This document shows positions 11,831 through 22,181 of a DNA stretch of 64,000 nucleotides, piece after piece. The translations under genes were made by a program, and so were the position numbers. This DNA comes from Micropterus salmoides. Lineage: Eukaryota; Chordata; Actinopteri; Centrarchiformes; Centrarchidae. Within the stretch, counting starts at the first letter, position 1. Every line of letters starts with the position of its first letter. The notes under the pieces were generated by a model. It did not search any database. It was not told the DNA's origin and saw only the letters and a list, made by a program, of their open reading frames with translations. Location: NCBI RefSeq assembly GCF_014851395.1, contig NW_024040596.1, positions 4,986,777 through 5,050,776 of the forward strand, in the 5' to 3' direction.

Positions 11831-13539
11831 AAAAACTGATAAGCCTACTTGCAATGAGAAAAATGTTTTATGAGCAGTGTGCGAGTAACTTTTAAAACAA
11901 CGACTTACCGTAACCCCTGCCCCGCCGCTTATTGTCCAAAACATAGTCGGACTGGATTGTGGATGATTATGTGTACACATAAACGATCCATTGTTGCTAT
12001 AAAAAATCTGGGTAAAACAGTTTTAACTCATTCCCTCTCCGCTGCAGTCATGGTGAGGGTTAGCAGAAGTGGCGGGTAGCAGTCACTCAAGAGCACCCAC
12101 AGCCACCAAACATAAAACCACACATGCATGCACACACACAGCCTAACACCAAAAGGTCAGAGAGGTTTTGTTTTCATCTTGAGTGATGTCAATGTTCTGT
12201 CACCCTGAGCCATTTTGAAAGTGTTGCGATACTGAGCCTCTCTGTTTTAGTGACACTTTAGTCCCGAAAGAGCCCTCAGGCTTTCAGGCTGAAAATGTAT
12301 CTCTCAGTATTCAACCTACAGCTTGCCAGGACAGTTCTGTCTGGAGGCACTTACGGGGCAGAGTAGGGGACATCTCTCCCTCATTTTTTCCCTCTCTGTC
12401 TTTCTCTAGTTTTTGTAATTTTCTTTACAACCACAGAGAAATGCTCCACTTGTAGCAAAACTATCATTCATTTCTTTAAAATAGACGTCAGTTGAATGTT
12501 AAGGGGCATGAAAGAAAAAAACAAAACACAAAGAACAGGAGACAACTACTGCAGCGATGTATTTATTTTAGAGGAACTTGTGACTTGGACATAACAGATG
12601 GAGGAATAAAAGGTGTTAATGCACATTCAAAGAAGGATGTGAAGGACTGTGCTTGAAATGCAGCAGGGGATAAAAGGAAAGGAACATTCAAGTTGATTTA
12701 AGAATTCCATAGCTCATTTTTATTAAAGTCTTCTTAAATTGCTTGCATTTCATAGCAATTTTTGCCAATCTTTTCTCTCCAAATTCCCTTTTATGCTTTT
12801 TTAATTGCTGTTATTTAATTGTCTTCTCAATGATTGATGTTACTTAAGACACTCCCCTTTTACTATAGCTCTTCAAGATCAGCTACTGTATAATTATCTA
12901 TTAATCCTGAAGATGCGTTTACTTGTATCAGACTAAGAAGCATGTTTAATGTTCATTAGTGATCTCACGAAGAACATTGCTCCTTTGAAGTGGAAAAAAG
13001 TGCTCTTCTTCAAAATCTGCATCTTTCGATCCCAAAGTCACAATGACATGACTGACGGTTGGTGTGACTTATTAAGGGAGATTTCTAGTGAGTGGTTATA
13101 AAATCAAAGCCCTTCCGCTCCATGATTGGATTTACCTTCATCATCTGTTGATCAAAGTTTGCACTGCTATGTTGTTGGTATCTGATGTGGGCAGCATTAA
13201 GGGCATCTTGTTTGTCTATTAGCTGGGAAAGGCAGGGGATTTTTCACCTGAAAAATGACTCGGCAGTCCGCCAGCGTGTTGCTCTCACTATGATCAGCTG
13301 CTGTACAAAACGTACATTCAGGCTGAAAATTGTTGTGTCGAGAGATAAGGTGACTTAAAGCGGTGAGTAAGATATAGTATAAATGTGTAATTTGTTAAGC
13401 TATGAGGAGAGGAAAGGTCCGCCAACCACTAGGCTAATTTATGCAGTTTAAAATGTGATAGGCTAAGCTTATAACTGTGAACATAAAAAAATCTTGACAG
13501 CTGAATTTTATGTTAAATGTGATTGTTATTAAGCCATAT
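11831..13539. other. No gene seen
   Basis: I see no coding signature. The part up to about 12080 may be the interior of the hAT-like element to the left, but I found no end for it. Confidence 0.5.
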
Positions 13540-13722
13540 ATTATATAAATGCTCCGTATTTGTATAGCGCCTTTCTAGTCTTTTTTGACCACTCAAAGCG
13601 CTTTTACACTACATCTGCATTCACCAGTCAAACACATTCATTCATTGAGCGTAAGTGCGGAAACGGAAACTAACATTCCAATTAACAGCCAACCTGCTCT
13701 ACCTCCTGAGCCACAGCCGCCA
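13540..13722 (-). repeat. tRNA-derived SINE B, internally deleted copy
   Basis: On the minus strand it starts with GGCGGCTGTGGCTCAGGAGG, runs to GTTAATTGG, then jumps to AATGTTAGTTTCC and ends with AAGCGCTTTGAGTGGTC and GGCGCTATACAAATAC. Compared with the fuller copy at 17861-18113 it lacks about 105 bases covering the B box and central body. Without a B box it should not be a good pol III template. Confidence 0.75.
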
Positions 13723-15002
13723 CACTTTATGTGTGGTAATGGTCAGCTTGATGTTACGCTCATAACATGATAACACTACAATCAATGCATTTAGTCAAAG
13801 AGGCTTGGCAATGTCAGCTTAGCTAAAACATATTGGATGATAACAATAACGGTAAATGAGCTTGACTGAATATTATAGATAAGATTGTTGCCACACTTTA
13901 GTATTATAGTTAGACCATGTGATGTTACTTTTCTGAATGGGTCTTCCACTGTGTTGTACTGCATCATTATGTTGCATTATTGTATATTTATGTATATGTA
14001 ATTATGTGGTTCAAGTTGTGTACCTGAGTATCGGTAAAACGACAATATAGGCTAGTTTAAACATATTGTTCTCAGTTCTTGCAGGCTAAAATCAACACTT
14101 TACACAGTAGTAGTAAAAGTTCATTAAAATGAACTATTAACTTTTTTTGAGTCATTTCATTCATTTGAACTAGGCTGGTTATTGTAGCCCTGCAGTCCTC
14201 TAGTGAGCAAAAACAGCGCAGTTCTCAAACACAGAAAGCTATCTGGTTTGCTTTAATTGACAAAGTATAATGCACAAATCCACCTCTTGATTATTCTCTA
14301 TCATCTTTCTATAAAGCCCCATGGGGCCACAAACAAATTCAAACTATGTAAAAGCCACAGAAATATGTTGTCAATATGCAATCGCCGCTACTCCGGCTAA
14401 ATCTGTCCATTTTTACAATCTTTCCTGAGTACACAACCAGACCAGCCATGTATAGGCTATGTATATATAATTATAATCATTATATCCCTGCTCAAGTGCT
14501 CATTCATACAGTAGCATAACGTCCCTATCCATGAGTAACATCTATATATAACATCAGATTTGCTGGGAATATATTGAAGGAATAAACTTGACACACAAAA
14601 CACACTAAACACAAATTAAACCAATTTAATAATAATCTGGATAAAGCCACCAAGTTTTAAAAGAACTCCAGCACAGAGAGAAATAAACACATTATATAAA
14701 CGCAGCGGTTTGGCAGTTCTGGATGCAGAATGGGCCACATCAGGTCTGGATTCTGCAGACAGAGAGAAACAAACATTAGCACATCGCTCTCAAACACTGT
14801 CGGGTTGTTCACCAATCAGGAGCTGTGAAACAACAGCACCGCTCTGTTGATAAATAAAAAGTAAAAGATACGTTGCGTTCTCTGTCGGACCCGGATCAGA
14901 TGCTTGCTATTTGCGAGGAGACGACCTCTGTGGTAATTCGGCTCCCGGTAGAACCCTGTCAGGGCTCTGAAGTGGAGCGGACCCAGAATAACTCTCATCA
15001 CT
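13723..15002. other. No gene seen
   Basis: AT-rich, with a short (TATA)-type run near 14460. A minus-strand frame at 14816-15013 has no recognisable domain; it may overlap the decayed upstream part of the LINE fragment that follows. Confidence 0.5.
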
Positions 15003-15530
15003 CTTGGTGACATGGATTACGGACTACCTCACAGAGAGACCATAGTACGTCAGACAGAAGGGCCACACGTCAGACACTGTGGTCAGCAGGACCAGAGCAC
15101 CACAGGGGACCGTGCTCTCTCCCGTCCTCTTCACCTTGTACACAGTGGTGGGCTCAGAGCTGGACTCTCTGGTGACAGTGACAGAAAGAAGGACCTTGGA
15201 CAAACTGTTGTCCATACTGGACAACGCCCACCACCCTCTGCACAACACCTTCATCGGGCAGAGGAGTGTGTTCAGTAGCAGACTGCTGTCCCAGCCAGCT
15301 CCACCAACAGACTTAAAAACTCTTTCGTCCCCCTGGCCATAAGACTGTACAACAGCTCCTAGTCATGGCAGGGAAGTCAATAGACAAAAGAACAATTTCT
15401 ACCTCCATCTGCACTCCATTTGCACTGTTTACTGTTTTGCACTGTTTTGCACTGTTTACTGTTTTATTTTAATTTTATTTTAATATAGGTTTAATGTATG
15501 TTTAATGTATGTATATTTCGTATGCTACTG
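15003..15530 (+). pseudogene. Non-LTR retrotransposon reverse transcriptase scrap plus 3' end
   Basis: Plus-strand frames carry an RT core motif, RAPQGTVLSPVLFTLYT (about 15093-15143), preceded by TDYLTERP-like residues in another frame, and then the C-terminal pattern NAHHPLHNTF followed by NSF.P.AIRLYNSS-like residues (15220-15360). In Rex/RTE- or jockey-group LINEs these blocks are separated by hundreds of residues, so a large part of the RT including the catalytic FADD box has been deleted. The 3' part has repeated GCACTGTTTACTG and a CTATCTATCT end (15540-15556), a usual LINE 3' microsatellite. Clade assignment is uncertain. Confidence 0.65.
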
Positions 15531-15789
15531 GATGCTTGAATTTCCCTATCTATCTCATCAGCTGTTAGCTGAAAACACTAGCAGGACTAAAGTTACGGTA
15601 CGGCTGTGTTAAAACTATAGCACAACATCACTGCACTGTGATAATGTTACGCTTTATTAAATGTCACATAATTAACAAAATAGATAAATAATGTCAGTCC
15701 AGTGACTGTTACCTGACAACCGACTTGTTTCTCACTCTCGCTGGCAAGATGTTAGCCTGCCAAGTGAACAAAAGACTGACGAGTACCCA

Positions 15790-16105
15790 TGTGAGTGGTG
15801 AACGAATAGGTCATTCCTGTCCCACAGTGGCTGAGCTGTCACATGACAAATGAACGACTCAAACCTAGAGACCCACAGTTGAGTTGTGAACTAATCAGTC
15901 CTGTTTCCTGTGCTGCCCGCTAACCACAGACCTGTAGCCGAGCTGTCACATGACAAATGAACGACTCCACGCATGCGGAAGACTATTTCCGCATGCGTGA
16001 AAAAGAAAAAATTACTCCCTCAGACTATCTGTTCTTCCGGAGTCATACAGGAATAGGTCAAATGAACGAAACGTTCTTTGAATGATGCAACACTAATACA
16101 CAGGA
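15790..16105. repeat. 107-bp period tandem duplication with E-box and hairpin
   Basis: A 28-bp segment recurs exactly at 15833-15860 and 15940-15967, with TCACATGA in the middle of each; weaker similarity extends to both sides (GTGAACGAATAGGTC near 15799 and GTGAACTAATCAGTC near 15886). Directly after it is a 13-bp perfect hairpin (15968-15980 with 15987-15999). The right part, with AATGAACGAAACGTTCTTTG and CAACACTA, resembles the end of a fish non-autonomous DNA element. Confidence 0.6.
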
Positions 16106-16221
16106 TAGTAATATAGCCATACAGCTATGGTTTTTTTCAACAGATAACGTTAGGAACTGGTCAGCGTTAACCGGCAAGCTAACATTATCTAACTTGAGCC
16201 AACTAAAGCACAAAATACATA

Positions 16222-16245
16222 CAGATATATATATATATATATATA
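16222..16245. repeat. (AT)n microsatellite
   Basis: About 12 AT/TA units in an otherwise mixed context. Confidence 0.9.
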
Positions 16246-16249
16246 TGTC

Positions 16250-17860
16250 CTATAAGATGAAAGCCAATTGTGGGTCGCTTCTTAATCTGATTCTCTGACC
16301 TGACGGGCTTTAGCAGACTCCATTTCGTTAGCTGTGGTCTTGCTGCTATGTGTACAGTTCAAAATCAGTAGGCAAGAGGCTCAGGAGCATGCATGCAGAA
16401 AATCCAACCTGATTTCTTCATATAGGATGCAGAATAGTGGCCAAGGAACTGAGAAAGCAGGCGTGATATTAATTTTTATGTGAGGTTACAACTTGTTCAC
16501 AAACAGGCAAGAAAAAAAATTGATAAAGTGATAAATGATTTCATTAAAAGAACTACATTTAGACCGGTTCAGCTAGCTATTTAAGCACTATCTATAAACT
16601 AACACAAACACATGGATGAATTGCATTTATGAACCACAAGAGAAACAAATGTTTTATTGTCTTCATGGGCTCTCATTCAAAGCGCTCTCTCACCCACATG
16701 GATCAAGTGGTTGTACTGATGAGGGATCAGATAAACGGTATAGCAGCTCGATGTACTTTCTACATAATCGCGGATGTTAAAAACAGCTAGAGCCATTTTT
16801 CTCCCTGTCACTTTTATGAGACAGAGAAGATGACAGTAAATTTCAGTTAAGTTTCAGTGTAACTTAAACTGCTGTGATCACTGGGGACAGACCGTGTAGA
16901 GGCTGCTCCTCAGACTGTTTGCTGACATAAATACACTTGGGAGGAGTAAATGATTACATAGGCATCTTGGACTTGACATATTTTCCACATCTGGCAAGAA
17001 TTCATCGCAAAACGCCTTCCAACACGGTTTAAACAATTATACTTCTATCCATCTTGAATATTTGTAGATGCATTTACACTACACAGACAAATTGATTAAG
17101 TGTAAATGGTCTCTTTGTACTGATGAGTAAACCATTTTGAACAAAGGAAATGTGGGTTGGGGTTTGGTTTTAAAACAAACCATGCGAGAAATGGAGGACA
17201 CTTTCCAGTTGCTCCTTGAACGAGCTGAACACTGCACAATCTATGAAACTGATGTCTGTATTTACTGGCTCTCGCAACCTCGGGAACACTGGTGTGTGTT
17301 TAGAATAGGTCAAGTCACTAATTGAACATGATAGTGGATAGCAGAGCGATGTACGCAGCTGAGATCAGATTTTTCATTTTATTATATTGCCTTTAAGTTT
17401 CGTTTTGAGAACTGGCAACGTAATTCAAGCACATATTATTTTAAAGTTTAATTCTCTGAAGAAGTATGGTTTATCATTTTCTTGTGTTGTGGCTTCACTG
17501 AATAGCTGAATTTAGGAGGGCCTACTTATTTCCTGAATCAATGGGTATAGATGATCACAAAAAGGAGAAGTGCTCAAATTTCATCAGCAAACAAACAAAC
17601 CATTATTCATGTTGGTGTGACTTTGGAATCAGTACTGGTGATGAAAAAAAAGCTAATAAGAAAAGGGTTAAATGACATAAACAACCAAAAAGAAAACTCT
17701 CAAGTCCAATTAGCTGTCACACGATCAATAGATATAGACAATGAAAAAATTGTCTAACACAAAATAATTGAAGTGACTTTTCCGTGACTTTGGAGGAATT
17801 CAATTAGCAACAGATAACTCTCCCATCAGGAAAGCAGAAAGGACAAATCAGGTACACTTG
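16250..17860. other. No gene seen
   Basis: Short frames at 17137-17325 and 17551-17757 have no recognisable domain. No repeat boundary found. Confidence 0.5.
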
Positions 17861-18113
17861 GGCGGCTGTGGCTCAGGAGTTAGAGCGGGTTGCCCATTAA
17901 TTGGCGCCCATAAAAAGCTTGGCGGTTCAATCCTCGGCTCCTCCAAGTTGTGTGTGGGCAAGATACTGATCCCCGAATTGCCCCTGGTGGCTGTCCCACA
18001 AGTGTATGAATGTTAGTTTCTGTTAGAACACTTAGGCTCAGTGCAATGCAGTGTAAAAGCACTTTGAGTGGTTGCAAAGACTAGATAGGTGCTATACAAA
18101 TACAGAGCATTTG
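17861..18113 (+). repeat. tRNA-derived SINE B, near full length
   Basis: Head GGCGGCTGTGGCTCAGGAG with A-box-like TGGCTCAGGAGTTAGAGCGG, B box GGTTCAATCC (17924-17933), body with GGGCAAGATACTGATCCCC and TTGCCCCTGGTGGCTGT, and tail AAGCACTTTGAGTGGTTG ... GGTGCTATACAAATAC. This is a widespread teleost SINE design. It is not a functional tRNA gene: the acceptor and anticodon stems cannot be completed. Confidence 0.8.
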
Positions 18114-18746
18114 TATTTGCTACCAGTGTATCCCTAGCTTGGCATACACTTGTCATGGTGTGCCGGTTGACCTGCTCAGCCTACCTGACAGCTAAGGCAG
18201 TAAAACAAACAAAACAAAAAGTAGCCAGTAGACAATTGGTATGCTAGTGTTTGTACTTGACTTGCCTATAGTTATAATCCTTGTGATTTTCATTCTTTCA
18301 GCAGTAGCCATTCAGTGTTCACTTCTCTGACTATACAATAGCCTTCGTTGCCGTTTTAGTCAATGGAGTCTGATGGCTTTGACAAGAGTGATATAGTGAC
18401 TGTTTCTGGTTTAACAAAAAAGATCTGTCTCTGTAGGGATCCTTTCCAGAATGTTGTCAGACACTTGCAGTGGTGGTTCCTGCTAAATCTCTCAAAGGGG
18501 GCAATTGCTGCGATGATGGCGAAGGTGACCAGTTCAATGGTTTAAGTCAGTTATAAGACAAGGGTTGTTACTTAGGCTACATACCGTACAGTATTTGTGG
18601 ACAACTACATCCTGGAGTTCAACATCAATATCTACAATAAATGAACAGTCCACAGTGATCTACTACAGATGGGTTGCCATTTTTCAGTTCACCCTCAAAG
18701 ACCTTTGGATGTAAAGGCAACTATAGCGTTAAAGTAGTATGTTACA
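18114..18746. other. No gene seen
   Basis: Contains a 60-codon frame at 18363-18545 without recognisable domain. Confidence 0.45.
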
Positions 18747-19050
18747 TAACGAAGGTTACGATATGGTAAGCCTAGTTCTATAAGCACAAGCGGAGCCCTC
18801 TACTGGACTATATGGGTACTACCTCCTCCAATCACACGCACGCACTTGCCCACTGAAATTTTATCGTGCACGTAGCCGACCAATAGGACATCACTACTGA
18901 TACGTGCGTGACGTATAAATAGCAGTGTCCCTACTGCCTCAGCATACGACCGCCTCTTCAGCATACGGCGTCAGAGCGGCAGGGCTCATCGATAGAGGGC
19001 TCCGCCTGTGCTTATAGAACTAAGGTTACCATATCGTAACCTTCATTCTA
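18747..19050. mobile_element. DIRS-type terminal/internal inverted repeats with promoter
   Basis: Two 52-bp arms, 18751-18802 and 18993-19044, are inverted copies matching at about 49 of 52 positions; each contains GAAGGTTACGATATGGTAA or its complement. The spacer holds CCAATAGG (about 18880) and a TATA box TATAAATAG (18914-18922) on the plus strand. Inverted terminal repeats are a hallmark of DIRS elements, and the matching coding relics follow to the right on the minus strand. The arms may be an internal complementary region or the decayed outer repeat. Confidence 0.6.
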
Positions 19051-19315
19051 TTTCACACAGGCTCGATGACTGTGCGCCCTAGCCACGACAAGCCAAAGTC
19101 CACCACACCAACCCGGTCGGCCACAGGCCGGCCAAAGCCCCGACCACCACATCACCTAGTGACAGAATGGTGGGACACCCCTGAGAAGGTCACTGGACCG
19201 ATAGGGGTTTGGCCTGACCATTAACACCTGCATTGCCCTGACTTCTCACTGAAACGTCAGGCACTGCAAGTGTATGTTCCCCCTCTACACCCAGTAGTCG
19301 CCAGATCCTCACTTT

Positions 19316-19990
19316 TCAGATGCTAAGTCGCACTGGATCCCGAGAAGGAGCCCGACATATCCAAGAGATAGAAACGCACAAATGGGCACAGTAAGGGCCA
19401 ACATGCCATTGTGCAGATCTCTTCGACACACACCCCGCTGAAAAAGAGTTGTAGACACTTCGACACTTCCGAGTGGAATGTGCATGCATCGCTAAGGGTG
19501 GGACTGCTCCCACCCGTGTACAGGCTTGGGAGATTCATTCACAAAGCCAGCTGGCCAGCCTCTTCTTCAACAGGGTTTTACTGACTACACTATCACTGAA
19601 ACAGACGAACAGCTGACCAGTGCATCGAAGGGGGGCTGTGTGCTCTACATAGGACCTTAGCCTAGCACACATGGACACAACAGATGCACTCTCACCTCCC
19701 TGCACCCTAAGTGGGGTAGGGGAGTAGAAACATCTAGATTTATTGTCCTTGACCTGAATATCCTCCTTATGTTCTTAAGAACAAAGGAGGTGTGTTGTCT
19801 CAATCTGGCTGCACTGTGGACACCAAGAACCAGCATGCAGCTGGGGTGAACTGACAGGCACACAGCTCACTCGCCTTCTTAGCAGAGGTGAGAGCAAGGC
19901 GCATGGCTGTTCAAGAGATAGTATTTTCAATGAGGACTGCTCCAGGGGCTCATAAGGTGCAGATATTAGAGCCACCAACACAAGCAGCAA
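19316..19990 (-). pseudogene. DIRS-type tyrosine recombinase remnant
   Basis: DIRS retrotransposons integrate with a tyrosine recombinase instead of an integrase. Minus-strand blocks in order: RLALTSAKKASELCA (about 19901-19857), which overlaps LSVHPSC in the next frame, then FVLKNI and HLLCP (to about 19675), AHSTRKCRS with the catalytic H-x-x-R (HSTR at 19480-19469), and in the neighbouring frame VEEICTMACW and FVRFYLLDM (19382-19356). At least three frameshifts and several stops break it. The order and spacing match the recombinase C-terminal half. It lies downstream of the reverse transcriptase relic on the same strand, as in intact DIRS elements. Confidence 0.75.
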
Positions 19991-20370
19991 GTCCTACTGA
20001 GGCGCCGAGAGACACGACACCGGTCGCTGTCTTCTCACACCCTGCAGAGAGCGTATCACGAGAGAGTGGGTGAAGACTGTTCGGTCACCAAACCCCCTGT
20101 GACAGGAGAGATAGCTGCAGCGCGACAGCCCCTTCTCCATCAGACCTTGCAGGAAAGACAAAACGGATCCCACCGAACAGGTAGGCAGATCCGTCTCCCA
20201 CTCAGTGCATCAACGCTGAAAGCCCAACCACTTAGCTTGTGAGAGAGTGAGCCAACAAGGTAAGACAACAATAAACAGAGGGCAAGTAGCTGAGGGAGCA
20301 ATGTCTAACACTAAATAAACTCACTAAAGTCCTCTCTCCACTGAGGAGGTAACCAGACACTGTTCTGGAC

Positions 20371-21345
20371 TCACAGAATCTCTAGGCTGGTGTATGCATC
20401 ACCTTTACCTCTTGAGGTCCAGATGCAGGCTGGCAAACCAACATTGTAGCCGTCGCCCAGAGGGACCACCTGATGGACTACTGCCCTGAGGCCCAACAGC
20501 AGCATCACTGACAGCTGTCCCCCGCTGCAGCCTGTGGACCACCAAGCGACGTGCACAGATACGCTCTTGGAGTGTTGCAGTTGAGCACAATCCCCAAATA
20601 CTCCGCTCGCTGCAGCGGCTGGGGGAGCAGTCTTCCAAATTGATTGCAACCCCAGGCTGTTGAGGTGCAAAATCAACTGGGCTGTTTGGAGATCACCCAA
20701 GGCTTCAATCTCTCCATTAACATGAGGCTGTGAGTAGAAACCCTCATGCCCTCAGGTCAATGGCGGTGAACCAGTTGCCGGGCTGCACTGGCTCCAGCAT
20801 TTTTCTTGATCATCAGCATGTGGAAACGCCCTCTTGTCCATTATGCTGGTTCAGGTGGCGAAGATCATAGAATGGCTCAGAAGCCTCTCGTCTTTTTGGA
20901 GACCAAAAGTACATGGTGCAAGACCTAAGAGATGCCCTAAGACAGCTTGCTTCAGCAGAAGTTGCTGGATCTCGGAGGCCAGGAAGTCCGCTTCCTCTTG
21001 AGAGGATAGACTGGCTTCCATTATGTCCAGGAAAACTGATGGTATGCAACAGAACTGAAGAGAGTAGCCTCGTCTCAGAATGCTGTCCACCCAGCTTGTC
21101 AGCATGCAGCGGCGTTGCCATTCTGCATGAAAGTGTGTATACGTGAAGTGTGAGCATCTTCTGCACGATCCATCACCAAACTTATGGCAGTTTAGCCCAA
21201 GGGGCCGAGCAGCCCTTTATTCGGCTGCCAGGCAATGTAGGTGACCCGTTGCTCTAGCAAGGAGAGCAGTGTGGGCCGTAGGTCGGATCATTAGCTTAGC
21301 ATCGGTGAACATGCAGTTTTGTGGAGACTGCAACGCGTTACGCAC
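20371..21345 (-). pseudogene. DIRS-type reverse transcriptase/RNase H remnant
   Basis: Minus-strand motifs: GYSLQF (about 21069-21052), SEIQQLLLKQAVL, a frame change to PFYDLRHLNQH (about 20889-20857, the family's DLR.LN motif), then QPGNWFTAIDLR (about 20785-20750), the RT motif A containing the first catalytic aspartate. The catalytic block after DLR is deleted. From 20700 to 20400 follow AQLILHLNSLGLQ and LLLGLRAVVHQVVPLG, corresponding to the RT/RNase H connection of DIRS proteins. Stops and frameshifts make it non-functional. No gag is visible; the 5' part stops near 21345. Confidence 0.75.
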
Positions 21346-21589
21346 CAAGCCGAAGATGGAGGGGGTTCGGTGGGGGAATGCTCTTTAGGAATGTACTGTA
21401 TTTAATCAGTTGAACATTCACAGCATTTTTAGTGTGTACACAGCAGCACATGAAACACAAATAAATGCATGCTGAACCCATAACAGAGGGAGGAGGTCTG
21501 GTGGTGTGATTGGAGAAGGTAGTACCCATAGAGTCCAGTAGATGGTGGAGCCTGTGTGAGATAGAACCCACTGTGGATTCAAGCAGCCT

Positions 21590-22181
21590 CAGTTGCTTCT
21601 CTCTCTTCTTGTAATCCCAGACAGACCTGATAATGTTAAAATCAGACTCCTTGTTCTTCTTTGCACTGAAGATTCTTAATTACTTTCTTAATTACTTTTG
21701 CTGTATGTTTAGGGTCATTGTCATGCCACAGAATAAATTTTGGGCCAATCAGATGCCTCCCTGATGGTACTGCATCTGCCTGTACTTCTCAGCATTGAGG
21801 AGACCATTAATTCTGACCACATCCCCAACTCCTTTTGCAAAAATGCAGTCCAAACTTGTAAAGAACCTCCTCCGTTCTTCACTGTTGCCTGCAGAGACTC
21901 ATTCTTGTACTGCTCTCCAGCCCTTCAGCAAACAAACTGCCTTGTGCAACAGAGAAATATTTCAGATTTTGACTCATCAGTCCAGTCAGACCTTGTTTCC
22001 ATGTCGGAGGTAGGCCTATGGCTTTTTGGCTGCAAGTACTCCACGACGACCACTTTTGTCGAGACTTCTCTTTGTGTTGTTTCTTTGTGCTTCACATCTG
22101 GAAACCCCTTTCTGTCTTGAAGAGACCTTGATGATTCATTATAACTACATTGTGTCTTACTGCTGTGTTCAGTCTTGCCAT
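21590..22181 (-). pseudogene. Tc1-type transposase remnant
   Basis: From the minus strand: start MARLNTAVRHNVVIMNHQG (ATG at 22181-22179), then WTDESK (21984-21967, first visible catalytic Asp), a block with KNGGGSLQVW, DNDPKHTAKV (21722-21693, second visible Asp box) and DFNIIRSVWD (21643-21614). The last normally reads DFNIIEAVWD; the catalytic glutamate is replaced by arginine here. Much of the DNA-binding region between MARLN and WTDESK is missing, and frameshifts are present. Tc1/mariner transposases cut and paste at TA; this copy is dead. Terminal repeats were not found. Confidence 0.8.

Noticed and set aside
17861..17940. tRNA gene
   Set aside because: A- and B-box-like motifs are present but no cloverleaf or 3' acceptor stem can be formed; the sequence continues as a SINE body and tail.
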